A program made the translations under genes and the position numbers. Shown one piece after another: positions 1-13,382 of a stretch of 64,000 nt of DNA (the first letter of the stretch is position 1; every line of letters starts with the position of its first letter). The DNA comes from Eretmocerus hayati. Its lineage: Eukaryota; Arthropoda; Insecta; Hymenoptera; Aphelinidae. The DNA lies in the NCBI GenBank assembly GCA_029851415.1, contig CM056744.1:90879907-90943906 (forward strand), given 5' to 3'. The notes under the pieces are model-generated. The model was not told the origin of the DNA and searched no databases. It saw only the letters and a list, made by a program, of their open reading frames with translations.

Positions 1-1751
1 AAAGTGAAAGATAACTCGGCAACATACTTTACGACGTTGCGATGATTCGCCCCCCGCGCGAGCCGACGTTTTCTCCACGATTTAAATATTCCGTACCGGG
101 CTTTTTTTCTACCCGCCAACATTCTGTGCAAGCTTTATTTTGAATATTTAATGAATTTCACCTTCTTTATCGCAGTATTTTTTTTTTTTTTTTAAATTTA
201 CCACGGATCACAGTTCGGAATAGAGACGTTATCGAGCAGCAAAATTTTGCTAGCGATATATCGGATTATATAGTCATGCTCGGGCGATTAGATTTGCAAT
301 AGAGTGTGGCTAGTTGTATGTATAGGCAGGACATAATCGGATGCACATTGGCATCATCATTGTGACGAGTAAACGTGACCCGGCGCCGAATAACGCTCGG
401 CATCTGCTCTCTAATATCTATTCTATCTATATATCGATGCGACCACATCAGATACTGATATGCAGCACAGGGCATACTCGATTGATGCGATAAGCGCGTT
501 ACGCGCCACCGAAATCGTCTCTGGGCAAATTTACACAAGAGTATAGCTGCGATGCAGAAGCCGCATCATGGACGTTCGTTCCCTAATTACACGCCAACTC
601 GATTGCTCCGGTCTTTGAACGCAACCATTCTCTCTCTATACATCAACTCGTTACACACAACCGAGAGGTCCGATAATGGCTCGCTTGGTCTAGCCCTGCA
701 ATGGCTCTTTGTTGTTCGTACGTATAACGAGGGCTTGCGCTCGGTGGTATCAGAAGCTTTGCTTTTGGCCTAGAGGCTCTGACTCGGACTCTCGGCTTTG
801 ATTGGGAATAGAGATAGTATAGCTGTAGCTGACTGTCGATTATTCGTCTATAAATGTTGGGGTGAAAAAGGTGAGGTTCGAAGAGGAGGAATATGGACTC
901 ACCTGTTTCCGTTTTTCATTCTCGTTGCGGCCGATTTGACCCTCGTATTCGCTGCCACCGATAATTTTTGCGTTATTTATGTAGATATCCTCAAAACCTG
1001 GACCACGTTTTCGAGTCACCCAGAGAGGTGGGTTACCTTCGAGCTCCGACGTCAGAGACTGGCCAAACTGACTCGTTTTCAGGGGTTGATTCGCTGTGAA
1101 CAGAAAAGAGAAGATCGTGAAAGGTTGGAGAAAGATTTTCTCAAAATATTTGAGAAATTGATTTCGGATTCCAGGTTTTGAACAAGGTGTATTCGTGGCG
1201 AGTATTTTATGATGTGGCCCCGACCATATTAGAGCTGATGAATGAGTCGACTCGACATACTCGCACTAGAACATCATCCCGTGGACTTGGGCTGATGGAT
1301 ATTTTTCGGAGGATCTATGTTATATAGAGAAAGATAGCTCACTTCTGTGAAAAACAATCTGTTTATCAGAAATATCAAGAGGCGCGATAGCGCCTCGCTG
1401 GCGAGTATGAGCAGACAAAAAATCGAGCGAGGTGCTGTGCCTTATATACTTTGAATTGGGGGTTTTTAAACCTCATACTTTTTTCCCACCTTACTTATTT
1501 CAACCACCCGGGTGCACGAATATCTCCTGCCTCTCTATTCAGGGCTGTTTTGATACGTACTCACTGTTGGTGTCATCAATTTTCCGATTCTGACCGCTGG
1601 GACTTTTATTTCGCTTCGCCAATTCTTACCACCTCAAAAAAATTATCCGTTCGATTTATTTAAACCCTCGAATGCAGCTTCGATTTGTTTAGACCTCGAA
1701 CGTACAACTTCGATTCGAGAGCTGTCGACGAGCGAGTGAGAGAGAGGAGAG
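1..1751. other. no gene seen (left edge)
   Basis: I see no supportable gene here. A poly-T run lies at about 180-193. A small perfect hairpin sits at 1379-1396 (arms GAGGCGC/GCGCCTC, loop GATA). Short open frames occur on both strands, but none resembles a known protein or shows convincing splice structure. Confidence 0.5.
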
Positions 1752-2011
1752 ATTGATTGATTGATTAACACTTTATTTTGCCGTGGTCACGTTGGACCGT
1801 ATGGCAACAGGAAAATACACAAACTTTACATATAAAAACTTAAATATAATTCGAATTTCATGCTATCGTAGAATTCAACTTACATATAATATACAAAACT
1901 ATAATAATATGACATACACTAACAGCCGTCATAAGTGGCGCAATTACTTTTACGGCATACAATTTGCAATTATCACACTCAAGAACAAAATATCACACAT
2001 CCAGACTTCTT

Positions 2012-2602
2012 TCAAACAGCTTTTCCATACAAATTTTCTTGAATGGCGATTTTGGATGCGTCAAATGGCACCTTCAAACGGATAGCAACAGGGACGGATT
2101 CCCATGCTGCAAAAGCTAAACGAGAGAACGCTTCTTCATATGCCGCACAGAGGGGCTCGCGCATCTTTCTAGGGCTCAGCGCCACGCAAATTCTCAACTT
2201 ATTGCCATGTCCGGGAACGAGGACTGTTGCTCTCAGTTATCAGAATACCATCCGATCCCGGACACGGCGATAAGTTGAGAATTTGCGTGGCGCTGAGCCC
2301 TAGGAAGATGCCTTGGCCCCACTGTGCGCCGTAGTACGCGCCATTGGAACTTGGGCCCGGATGGAATTGATCCTTTCAGATCTCCGAATATCATTATCGA
2401 GTGGTCTGAATAAATCGTTCAAATGTTCAGGGGTTTTTGTGGTGAAGATCTTATATGTTTGCACGCAAAGGAAGTACTCTCGACGACGAGATAGTGAGAC
2501 CCATTGCAAGCGTTCAAAGTAAGGTTTCAAGGCAACATCACGGCGGCAACGAAAAATGAATCGTACGCATGTATTTAGGAGCCACTGCAATTTTAACTCC
2601 AA
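2012..2602 (-). pseudogene. reverse transcriptase C-terminal fragment, broken
   Basis: Two open pieces (2300-2602 and 2012-2197) belong to the C-terminal end of a LINE reverse-transcriptase ORF. The first carries the conserved KLQ-LLNTCVRFIF and RREYFLCVQTYKIF blocks that follow the RT thumb. The second carries the terminal block with WESVP and IR. They are separated by stops and by a copy of roughly 75 bp in inverted orientation. No active-site YxDD motif is present. The identification rests on family-typical motif order, not on a search. Confidence 0.7.
2135..2335. repeat. inverted duplication inside the LINE remnant
   Basis: The arms at about 2135-2213 and 2262-2335 are near-perfect reverse complements around a spacer of about 50 bp. 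The shared core includes AATTTGCGTGGCGCTGAGCC and its complement. Read from each side, both arms encode the same LINE peptide (RICVALSPRK), so the right arm is a flipped duplicate of the left rather than a chance palindrome. Confidence 0.8.
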
Positions 2603-2640
2603 ATAGGCATGATGAGAGCATTGACTAGAGAGAGCAACAG

Positions 2641-5600
2641 AGAGAAGATCCGTCTGCTTTGTTTACACCGCCATGCATCGCGGTTCCGCAATCTCAATTA
2701 CAGCTGCATGCATTATCTTGTTTGGACAAAATAGATGCAAAATGTGAATATTTTCATGGAAAGAAGGAGCTTGGGAGTAAGGTATTCCTAAACGCGGTAA
2801 ATTGTGAAAACCTGTGCAAACTGGATGTATGCTGGGATCCTTTGCCCCATCAGATTACAAGTTTAGATGCAACTTGGAGTCTTGAAGAGTATGTGATGCA
2901 GTACTAAATGTCTTCAGAAGAATCAGGCAGCATTTGCCAACTACATGAAAAATAAATATGGCTTTGAGGTCCAATAAGTCACTTCATCTACGTTGATACT
3001 TGTGATATTGTTTTCCATTTTTTTCTCTAAACATTTAGTCAAAAGTTGGATGGGAAGTTTCAGTGATTCATTATATGTATATACATGCATACACTGGATC
3101 ATCTAAGTGAATTGAGATTGAGCGATCATTATTTTTCTCTTGGTCTATTGATATTACAATCAAGAGTCGATATCGCTGTGAGGACCAGACAATACATTTT
3201 ATTATTTTGACTGCTTCTGAGCTAATTTTTGACTTCTATTCATTGGTGTCATCAAGTAAAAAGCCTGAGAGCTGGCATGTGACAAGAAATATTGGCAAGT
3301 GGTCAAGCGCTTTTTATAGAACTACCACACACTTCCACAATCTTTCAGATCCAGATTAATAACTCTTTCATCGTCTCAATCATACATGCAACTCATGGGT
3401 CCATTTAGTATTACTAAAAAGTTCTAGCAGAGTTATTGCTGCTCCAAGAAAGTTTGAAATCATGTGTTGTAATTCATGAGTTGAGATGTGATGTAAAGAA
3501 GATATTCAAGCGCTCCATAAGATGGGAATATGGGTTTCTGGACTTTATAGGAGTTGAAGCTTGAAATTTTGCTCACAACTTTTGACTATCGGGGAATCAA
3601 ATATTCATATAGGGTAGCAAAACCTATGTCACTCAAATTTTCTTGTCACTAAAGTTGACTTGGAGCGGCTTTTGCTCCTCTTGTATTATTCCTCAATACT
3701 ATTTCACTCCAAATATTGATATCATGTTTGTAACCAGGGATATGTTAATCTTCTGGTTCTAAAACATATCCTGAACAATGAGGAATCAGGAGATTTCTAA
3801 TCACAGTCATAACATCCCAACTTTCACTCTGAATGAGGAATGTCTAATATTGTTCAAGCATTGATGTTATGATTGAGATAAGGAAATTTTCTAATTCCTT
3901 ATAGATGAGGTAAGTTCTAGAATGAGATAAAGAGAAATGTCTCGTTCAAAAATATAGAATCAATACTGGGGTGGAATAATATTTGGGGATTTCTCAAGTA
4001 TATCAAGAGCCGCTCCAAGTCAACTTGATCAAAAAGATGATCTGAGTGAAATAATTATCCATATTCTAGAGGGATATGTGATTAACAGATTCTCAAAGGC
4101 TGTGATCAAATAAGGAAGTTGATTTCGTCTTCTTGATTTTCATAAGAAAGAAACTAGATCCTTCCCCCTCCATTCACTTTTTTCAAAAGTATAACTTGAC
4201 GAGTATGAGTTTGTTCCTCAAAACGTATTGATTTTCATAAGGTTTTCACAGTAAAAATGATGATTGATTTAAATCAGCTGTATTACATAGTTTCAACTCT
4301 TAAAAGAAAAGAAATCAAAGGAAGTATGTCGAGTATTTCTGTAAGTTTGAGAGACTAACCATTTTACGGGCAAAATATGGCATTGTTTCAACTCGTGAAA
4401 GGAATGAAATGAATAAGAAACCATGTCGAGAGTTTTTCGAACAAGTTTGATTGGGTAAGGTGATGTGTTTCGGAAATTTTGCACGATTTTTCTTATTCGT
4501 TGTTTGTTGAATCCAAAACTTGAATTGGGAAAATTGAAGGAATCAAGTATAGTTGATTGAAGAATCACGCTAATTATTCTCTAAACTGCAGATTTTTCTT
4601 TGAAAATGTGGAGCGAATCACTCGTCGCTCTCTTATGTTTTATATGAATTATGAAAAAACACTGATGGTTGGGTCAGCCCCTTTAGCAGAACATGAATAC
4701 GCAGAGATCCTTATAGATATGATTCACATAGAACAATCACCGAGTAAAAGTCAAGAACATCTCATTCATGAATCCGAGCGATAATGGACTTTGTATTATC
4801 ATAATTATTGTCGTCGTTAGTCGGGAGCAATTACCCCCGCAAAAATATCGAACAACGATAAATCGAGAGTCACGAAATGTTAGCGCTACCATTCCTCTAG
4901 GGACCGCCAACTTATATTTTCCAGTCAATCGGGGAACAACTCGGTTGCAAAACCGCGCGCAAGATCGACGCTCCCTGAGCACAGACAAAAAGTTCAAGAA
5001 TAGGAAAAGCATCAGGAAAAAGAAGAGTTAGGGGCTATATAGATTCACGGAGGCAAATGGATCGAAGAAAACGCCTCGAAACAAGTGTAGTATGGAAGGA
5101 GACAACAGGGAAAGGTTGTGTCCAAGAAAATTTCGCTGCTAGCATCGTAAAGTGTATGCTGCAGTGACGGTAAAAAGGGCACAGTAGCGCAACGGCGAGT
5201 TTACGCGGAATAAAATACGCTCGGATGGAGAAAAAAGCCCGGCGCTCGAGAAGCGAAAAGTTAACGCGATACGCCCTGACTTGCTCTTTACTACTTTGTT
5301 CGATGCCATTGGTGCTACAAACGAGCAAGGTGAGGCTGCCTCTCATTACACGACTAACCTATACAACTCCTTGGTGAATTGGAGGTTCGAGAAAACATCC
5401 CATAGAATCATCATTGAGAGGGAGCAACGCAGCTGTTATTTTGTATAAATAAGGTAAGGATACTTTCGCGTATGGATCTTCGTTAGGTGGCAGAGTAGAA
5501 TACTGTTCGTCTATCGAACTCGCAATGGCTGGATCAATGATGCGCAGGAGATACGATATTTATCTCATCCGTGAGATTCTATTCATCAGTTTTTTAACGA

Positions 5601-7894
5601 GAATAATATTCAGCACCACGAGATTCCGAACGAAGAATGAAGTATCTTTCTCCAAGATAGTGAAATAAAAACGCATAGAAACGCAATTGAGGTCCCGTTA
5701 GAGGAATCCTTATAAGTGTCTGAGGATATGCTCAATTCGTCCACCCATGAGAATATTGAGCGAACAATTGCCATTGCTGGAATTAAGTTATCCAGCTGGT
5801 CGAGACAAGTGAGTGGAGAACTTTAACTTTCCGCATTAACAACGAAAATACTACCGATAATGTAACTATCTAATAATTCCATGCAATCGAAATGCCAGTA
5901 GCGAAGTAATACCACCACGTTAACTGCAAATTGCAGTTCTTCCTAAGTATTTTTTGGCAATGAACTCAACTCTCGTCCACTGGCGAACACATCTTCATCG
6001 GTAAAAATACCTCTGTAATACATTCACTACAACGGGTGAAATTGTTTACTTTTAATTTTCATCGACGTGTTTGGTCCTGTAAAATACCCTCGATAATGAT
6101 CAATCATGCTGATTCACTTTGTATGAGACATAAATAGTATACCAAAAAGAATTTACCCATATATAAATGTGTTGGTTGTAAGACAAGTGTCCACTTCTTG
6201 ATTGAAATAAAATCACAAAAAGTTGACTTCGCAGCGAACGTGTTTTAGCTAACCATCTCTACCCTAGGAAAAGTAAATTGCAATGGCGAATTGTTACTGG
6301 GGATACTTTACGGGAACACTGAAAAAAAATTCTTGGTCGCACGGCCATGCGATTTGCCATGCGACCAAAAACTGGTATTGCAAGAAGAGCAATACCGATT
6401 TTGTCGCTACATCAAGCTATCGGAATGATTCGGCATCTGATATTTCTACCAGAATAAATAACCATAGCTCATATATTTCAAATACCCTGATACTAGATGG
6501 AATCACAGTCATATCACAACTACTTTTCCACAAAAGCCACCTAATTTTTTGCACGAAATTATAACGGCGAGAGGGATCATTATAATCCAAAGATTTTTTG
6601 AGGTTATTTAATGGCAATAACAAATCATAATACTATGATGACAATCCAGTATTGGTCTAACAGCAATACCACGAGCCATACTGTTTGAACTGCAATAATC
6701 TGTTCTCAGTGTAGACATGAGCCGTTCGAGGTCCGGGGATGGAAAATAAATTGGTAAAAACGAGTTTTAGACATCGCTTTGGCTGATATTTTGAAATTAT
6801 TGAGTTAAAAAATCAATAGATCAAAAATACTCTGTGAATACGATCTCATCTTCGATTTGAATCGCTTCCAATTTAATTATGTCTAAAACCACACTATTAG
6901 TCTCCGAGATAGTCTTTCTAGTACAGCACGTATTAGGAATGTTCGCTGCAAGAAATAAAACGTGGAGTGTTGCAAGGGGCATTCGCGAATTTGTGTACGC
7001 CACGCATTGTGACAACCGACCGCGAATAAGTTCGGCGCGCTGCCCGTGATCGAAACGGTTTGAAACGTTTTTGATGCCACCGTGCGCATAGGAAAGCTTA
7101 TGATATGATGTGTGCATTCCTTGCTCTCTTACTACTTGCGACGATGCATCAGGTTTCGTCAAGTTTGACAGGGGGCGGGGCGACCACGGGGAATCGCTGT
7201 GTACAGCCAATTACCCAAAATTTCACCGTAGAGAGGGTAGAGATAGAGACCCTACCTTATCGCTCACACGGACACAAGTTTCATCACCAACACAAGCCAC
7301 CGTACAAGATTTTTCTAGGAAAAACGCCGAAAATCGCGGAGTAGGGTGAGAAATGGGTGGTCCGAGCGTCGAGTGGGGAGACATGGAGGTAGAATAAAAG
7401 CGATGAAAAACGGACCTCATATTGGTGTGGCCCATTGCAATTAAGATGTGATGCACCGGAAGCTTATTTTCAAGAACATGTGAAAGAATTCTTGTGTGCG
7501 CATAAGTGACAGCAAAAGTTTTGATCCATCGTTGCTCGGGCGCAAGATAAGTTCAAGTGACGAGTGAACGCGCGAGAGTAGTAATGGAGACGCGAAGGCA
7601 TACAGCTTTGGCGAGTGATAAGCAAGTGGCTAGAGTTCCATCTGGCTGAAAGCTGCACCGTTGCGGCGAGGAAACGCGACTTTGTTTATGGCTCCCTTGG
7701 CGCTTGTATGCGTGAAATCCTGTGCTATAGCTTTTCCAGTGACAGATAAGGACACCCAAGCGCTGTCTTTCAATACATGCTTTGATATGTGTTCGCAAAG
7801 TTGGCCCTCGCCTTTTGTGATAACTCTGGAGTCGACAATGACTCCGCTACCAATGACTATACTAACAGTTCCAAATCATGTATTCAATTTATAC
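2641..7894. other. no gene seen; degenerate repeats
   Basis: I found no gene I can support. The stretch holds a degenerate inverted repeat (3625-4055) and a weak tandem repeat of about 100 bp around 4285-4450, where blocks starting GTTTCAACTC recur. A 13-bp-stem hairpin lies at about 6333-6369 (TTGGTCGCA / TGCGACCAA). Several short ORFs overlap each other on both strands at 6.8-7.4 kb, which suggests chance openness. Confidence 0.45.
3625..4055. repeat. degenerate palindromic element
   Basis: Sequence around 3650-3722 (AGTTGACTTGGAGCGGC and onward) is matched in inverted orientation around 3960-4022 (GCCGCTCCAAGTCAACT). Weaker matching extends outward to TCACTC/GAGTGA. This is probably an old non-autonomous transposon or foldback remnant; termini and target duplication are not identifiable. 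Confidence 0.5.
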
Positions 7895-10422
7895 TTTTGC
7901 TTTCTCTAAAGAGAAAGCTTTGTTTTCGACACAGCAAATTTTTGATCAATTTTTCCATTCAACCCAATATTTTCTTCAACATAATTCATCTTATCAAAAA
8001 AGTGCTTTAACCATCTTATTCCTCTCGCCAAAATCTAACGATTGTAAGTAACACTTTTCCCCTTAGAATCCTCAAAAACCCCCCAGTGACTCATCTCTCC
8101 GGCCCTTTGTCTGTGTGTGTGTGTGTGTGTGTATGTGTGTTGTTTTTTTTTGCGCCACGCTTTCTCTTCTACACTCCACTTTAGCGATTTTTGCTTTTCT
8201 ACAAGTTGTAGAGAATCACTCAGAGATGAGACCAGTGATTTGTCTGGTCTCCTCTCCAAATCGAATCTGATTTAAACGTTTTTTGAGGTAAAATCGCTGA
8301 AATTGTGTACTTTCATATTAAAATATCTCTTTCTAACTTCACCTTACCCCAATTTTGATTACCTAGGCTATGGTTTTTTTGGCTCAATCTATCTTTTGGT
8401 TAATACCGAAATTCCATTCAAACTCCATCAACGTAAATTTTTATAAAAAAACCAAAATTTCCAACAAAAACAGCAATTTGAGCATGTTCAGACCTATTCT
8501 ATCAAAATTCTGTTTTAACCAAATTACTCGTTTTGTTAAAAAAACCTCACTTTAGGTGGCCCAAATCCCCATAACTATTTTCCTCAAAAAAATAACTCAA
8601 AATATACAAAAATATTTTTTTCAATATTCATACTTTCCTCATATCTCTCCTCTGAACTACTTTATTCAAATTTTACTCAACTAAGTTGATACTTTTCCAT
8701 CGTTCTAAATCGATTGGTTGATACCGAATTTTCTCAAAATCCGTTTTAATACATTCAAAATCCTATTTATTCCCGAAAAATCCAAATTTTTTCAAAATAC
8801 TCCCATTCAACCCAATATTTTCTTCAACATAATTCATCTTATCAAAAAAGTGCTTTAACCATCTTATTCCTCTCGCCAAAATCTAACGATTGTAAGTAAC
8901 ACTTTACCCCTTATAACCCTCAAAAACCCCCCAGTGACTCATCTCTCCGGCCCTTTGTCTGTGTGTGTGTGTGTGTGTGTATGTGTGTTGTTTTTTTTTG
9001 CGCCACGCTTTCTCTTCTACACTCCACTTTAGCGATTTTTGCTTTTCTACAAGTTGTAGAGAATCACTCAGAGATGAGACCAGTGATTTGTCTGGTCTCC
9101 TCTCCAAATCGAATCTGATTTAAACGTTTTTTGAGGTAAAATCGCTGAAATTGTGTACTTTCATATTAAAATATCTCTTTCTAACTTCACCTTACCCCAA
9201 TTTTGATTACCTAGGCTATGGTTTTTTTGGCTCAATCTATCTTTTGGTTAATACCGAAATTCCATTCAAACTCCATCAACGTAAATTTTTATAAAAAAAC
9301 CAAAATTTCCAACAAAAACAGCAATTTGAGCATGTTTAGACCTATTCTATCGAAATTCTGTTTTAACCAAATTACACGTTTTGCTAAAAAAACCTCACTT
9401 CAGGTAGCCCAAATCCCGATAACTATTTTCCTCAAAAAAATATCTCAAAATATACAAAAATATTTTTTTCAATATTCATACTTTCCTCATATCTCTCCTC
9501 TAAATTACTTTATTCAAATTTTACTCAACTAAGTCGATACTTTTTCATCGTTCTAAATCGATTGGTTGATACCGAATTTTCTCAAAATCCGTTTTAATAC
9601 ATTCAAAATCCGTTTTACTCCCGAAAAATCCAAATTTTTTCAGAATACTCCATTTTTATAATCCTTACACCAACTATATTAAAATTTGCCCTCAACCATA
9701 CTACATATATTCCATGGAAAACCCTAGTTTAGGTCATCTGAATTCCCCTAAAAGGCAATCTTCTTATAATAACTCAAAATATCAGAAGGAAATCGCATCT
9801 AAAATTCATTTTCCGCTATTACCCACCCCCTAAACTAATATATACAAATTTTACTCAACTAAGTTTATACTTTTTCATCGTTCTAAATCGATTAGTTGAT
9901 ACCGAATTTTTCAAAATCCTTTTAAATACATTCAAAATCCAATTTATTCCCGAAAAATCCAAATTCTTTTTTAAAAACTCCATTTTTATGATCTTCTCAC
10001 CACCTGTATCAAAATTTTCCCTCAACCAGACTACATATCTTCCATTAAAACCCCCAGTTTAGGTCATCTTAATTCCCCTAAAAGTGAATCTCGTAATAAT
10101 AACCCAAAATATTAGAGGAAAATTGCAGCTAAAATTCATTTTATCCTCATATCTCCCTCTACAACTAATCTATCCACCTTTTAATTGACTAGAGAGATAC
10201 TTTTCCCTCATTCTACATCGATTGGTTGGATCCAATCATCGGATTGTGAGTGTGATATGAAATGCAATTAAATTAGATTAAAAAATAAAATTATTCCGTA
10301 GGAATCCCAATCATCATTTTGGAATTTGATCAGTTTTGCAAATTTCTCATTAGGTTCAGTGAACCTCTTAAACTATTTCGCTAAGAGAAAGCATTCTGCT
10401 AATCTCATTTAGCAGCGTATTT
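7895..10422 (+). mobile_element. Helitron/DINE-like non-autonomous element, copy 1
   Basis: This AT-rich non-coding element shares its ends and internal blocks with an inverted copy at 34053-35393. The 5' end holds the palindrome GCTTTCTCTAAAGAGAAAGC. The 3' end holds a hairpin with CTGCTAA/TTAGCAG arms, followed by CGTATTT. The interior contains direct repeats, GT microsatellites and a duplicated 848-bp block. There are no target duplications. Terminal hairpin, internal tandem repeats and T-rich insertion edges match Helentron-associated DINE elements; the assignment is inference. No transposase is encoded. Confidence 0.55.
7955..9650 (+). repeat. 848-bp direct tandem duplication
   Basis: The block at 7955-8802 is repeated almost base for base at 8803-9650, including a GT microsatellite (about 8111-8141 and 8958-8988) and every flanking landmark at +848. 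Partial, more diverged sub-units of about 330 bp continue to about 10200. This is a recent segmental duplication inside the element. Confidence 0.9.
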
Positions 10423-13169
10423 GACTTGTCCACAGAATCGAATTAGTATGTACAGACTTACTGGGTGTACTGTTGGAATTCTGGCAGAGGTGAAAAAGAG
10501 GGATGTCATTGTAAATTTTCAGTCAACTCGTCACGCCGAGAGCACTAGCTGAAAATACCACGAAATTCTCACGATTCCTACAATATTTTGTCGATCTCAA
10601 AAACGAATTAGGCCAAAATCCAATGTTTGCCCCACGTATCTGTACATTCATTCGAGATTAAAAATATACTCAAACAAACTCATATGCACCTCGCGAATAT
10701 TTCATGCGCTCAAAATAACCACCAAGGTAGTATATAGATTCGGTATAATTCGAATTCAATTAGGCCTGTGTGCGATTCCTAACCAGTGGAAAGACAAAAG
10801 AGTCCCACAGTAGTAAATTTAAAGAGAAATTAATCAGGTGGTTGCCGAATACCTCTGCGATGGAGCTGATAAAGTTTAATAAAAAATGAATAAATAAATC
10901 AGGAGCTTGCGGGACTTTCGACGACCTTTTTTTGGAGAAGTGACGAGGATATTTCGTTTCACAATTCTGAACACAACGGAATAAAACGTAAATCGTTGTG
11001 AAATTTTATTCGTAATCAACTCGACATTCCGAATAACTGGACAATTTACAAAGTATTTACGAATTACAAGGTATTATCCGCTGAACTGCATATTATCGAA
11101 CACTTTTTTAGTCACCCAAGGAATTTTTTTGTGAAAGAGAAAATTTACTTTGAAAGGAAATATTAATTGAACATGATATTCGAAAATATCCATCTTTTCA
11201 AAGCGATTCATCGCCGTAAAAAGAGTGTGATTTTACTGGAAATTCGTGTTCGCTAGAGAGTGAATTTTGAAGATTACCGAGATACAGATGACGAAGTGCT
11301 CTCATTCGGAAGTGAGATTGATGCAAATCATTGCTCATGATCATTCCCAATGAACCTTCAAAATGTAAAATCTTTCAAGAGCTCCAGGCTTTAATTTTTT
11401 GAAGCAATCAGAGATACAGGCTTGCATGATATCCTGCTCGATCTATTAATTTGAGAGTCTTCCCATCTACTATTGCTTCCTCAGAAAACATTAGTTTCAA
11501 GTTTTGTTCCAACAAGGCTAGCATTTTCTCTAGATTTTTAATTCTGCAACATCCTTGAATAAGTGTAAGAAGGGCAGTATTGCCCTTATATACTTTATCA
11601 GTGAATCAATGAATCAATAACGGTTGCAATACCGAGAAAATGGACCTCCACCACGGATCACGACAGCTTCAACGATCACCCAATTGATACCCAGATTATT
11701 CAGAAGAAAGCATGGGGGTTCAACTCCGAAAAGGATCTGCTCTTTGAAGATCTGTCGGACATGAACATTCCTGTAAAAATCGTGGCTCACATTCTGTAAT
11801 CAATCATGTTGTGCATCCCAATGGACTTAAGAATTCCTACAATATAATATACAGCAAACTGAATCTGCAAACAGCAAAGCTCATTCATCTTTTCTCCACC
11901 TACATAGCATACTCAAGCATCCATTCGATCGCGTTATAATCTCTTTCCGGAGTGACGAGCTTTTTCGCGAACGCGTCAGGCTCACACACGAATAGAGGAT
12001 AATACACACAGAGCTTGGAAACAGTGACTCTCTCGGAAGTAACTGTGATAGAAGAAACAGCAGCAGCAGCAGCAGCAGCGGCTTATCTGCAGAAAGCGCA
12101 AAGAGTATTATGAATCGCGGCTGGCTGGCGCGAAAGACTGGTACGGAGTTTGATTTACGATCGCGAGTCGAGGCTGAGAATCCGTAATGCGCGCGGCAAT
12201 CTTTCACCCTCCTCAACTCTGCTATACCGTACATTGGCTGGATCACGTTTTGTGAATCGCTGTAGGGGGTTCAAGGGGAAGTAGAATGTACTGCTCGAAA
12301 ATCGTGTCATGAGGGAATGTGAAAAAGTTTGAGACGAGCGTGCGTACGCTCTTTTTTGATTTTTTGAGAATCAACTGTCTAAATTTTGTCAAATGGTTGC
12401 TTCGAGAAGTTATAACTACGGGTATCGGTATTCAATCAAAAAAAGTTCACGATGACAACCCTCTTATTAGCTAAATTATGAATGAGATTGCAATACCGTT
12501 ACACTGATCAGTTGCGATGAATGTCCGAGCGATCGAAAAAAAAACAGCGCTGTTCGCCATCAGCATGGTCATAGGTGTAGAAGAGTTCCAGCCTTGGATA
12601 GTTTTTAAGGGGAAGGGTTAAATGATTGAGTCCTTTCAAACTCAGCGATTGAGCCAAAATATCAAGATAACTGGGAAGACCATCACCTTCAATTTTTACG
12701 CATGTGCTAGCCGATACATTATGAAAAATATCCGTGATCTGATCACTGACAATCCGTGATTTATTGAACCATGCTGAAGTTTTAGTATTTAGTTCATATA
12801 TGAAATATCAAAGCCATGACCGGAAAAATCGAAGGGAATGAGGAAGAGTTGAGAACAAAGAATGGATGCTACGAAAGCTCCGGGAAGACAGGAAAATCTA
12901 GGAAGCAGAGAAAAAGAGCGAACTGTGAAAAAAAGTAAGAACATGAACAAATTCTGTAAAGCGATGAAACCATACATGACAAAGAGAAAAGCGGCTGGAG
13001 CAGACATTATACATGTGTGAGGTATATATTCGGGCTTAGGAAGATCGAGCACGTTATCTCGTATAGAAAATAATTAGGTTGGCTATTTACTGATTTATGC
13101 CGGAACCATTTCACAGCCATACTGATGTATTTGATTTTGAATTCGAAAGAGCCAGGTTAGCCAGCAAAA
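10423..13169. other. no gene seen; LINE tail and CAG repeat
   Basis: I find no gene. An A-rich AAATA-type tail near 10870-10895 could mark another retroelement end. A (CAG)n run lies at about 12058-12079. It makes an otherwise unremarkable minus-strand ORF leucine-rich, which should not be over-read. Confidence 0.45.
11561..11620 (+). mobile_element. LINE (CR1-like) 3' terminus
   Basis: A short hairpin AGGGCAGTATTGCCCT (11571-11586) is followed by TATACTTTATCA and an imperfect TGAATCAA repeat. A hairpin plus short microsatellite tail is typical of CR1-like LINE 3' ends. I see no RT coding just upstream, so this would be a very short, heavily truncated copy. Confidence 0.4.
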
Positions 13170-13382
13170 ATGTTTCCCAAGGACCAGTCCAAATATTCGA
13201 GGCGCGGTGATGTTAAACATCAAGGACTCGTTGCCTCCTTCATGGAAACCGATAGTGGAGGGCCCTCGTTCCAGGTACGAGGTGCTAAGTTCTGGAACTC
13301 CATTCCATCCTCAATACGCTACCTTCCACCTTTGCCGTTTTTCAAGATAGCAGTTCGCATATATCTCTTCTTATTAGATTAG
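13170..13382 (+). pseudogene. LINE reverse transcriptase C-terminal fragment
   Basis: The open frame ends with the block that closes many CR1/jockey-type ORF2 proteins: FQVRGAKFWNSIPSSIR, then LPFFKIAVRIYLF and a stop. Only this terminal piece remains (about 70 codons) and the frame is lost upstream near 13150. It is on the opposite strand to the two larger LINE remnants. The assignment is by motif recognition only. Confidence 0.6.

Larger units (their letters stand above)
1752..2640 (-). mobile_element. 5'-truncated CR1/jockey-like LINE remnant
   Basis: This is the 3' end of a non-LTR retrotransposon on the minus strand. The reverse-transcriptase C-terminal region is recognisable at about 2340-2602 (LLNTCVRFIF, then RRREYFLCVQTYKIF). 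A second piece at 2012-2197 has the usual end-of-ORF motif (AAWESVPVAIR). About 240 bp of 3' UTR follow, and the copy ends in a short (TCAA)n tail, seen as ATTG repeats at 1752-1766; microsatellite tails are typical of CR1-like elements. The reading frame is broken between the two pieces and the catalytic part of the RT is absent, so this is a dead copy. An inverted duplication lies inside it. Confidence 0.75.

Noticed and set aside
7105..7344. ORF with a signal-peptide-like start (MMCAFLALLLLATM)
   Set aside because: The rest is low in recognisable structure, other frames on both strands are also open here, and no homologue comes to mind.
11881..12246. Leucine-rich membrane-like minus-strand ORF
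   Set aside because: The leucine run is the translation of a CAG microsatellite.
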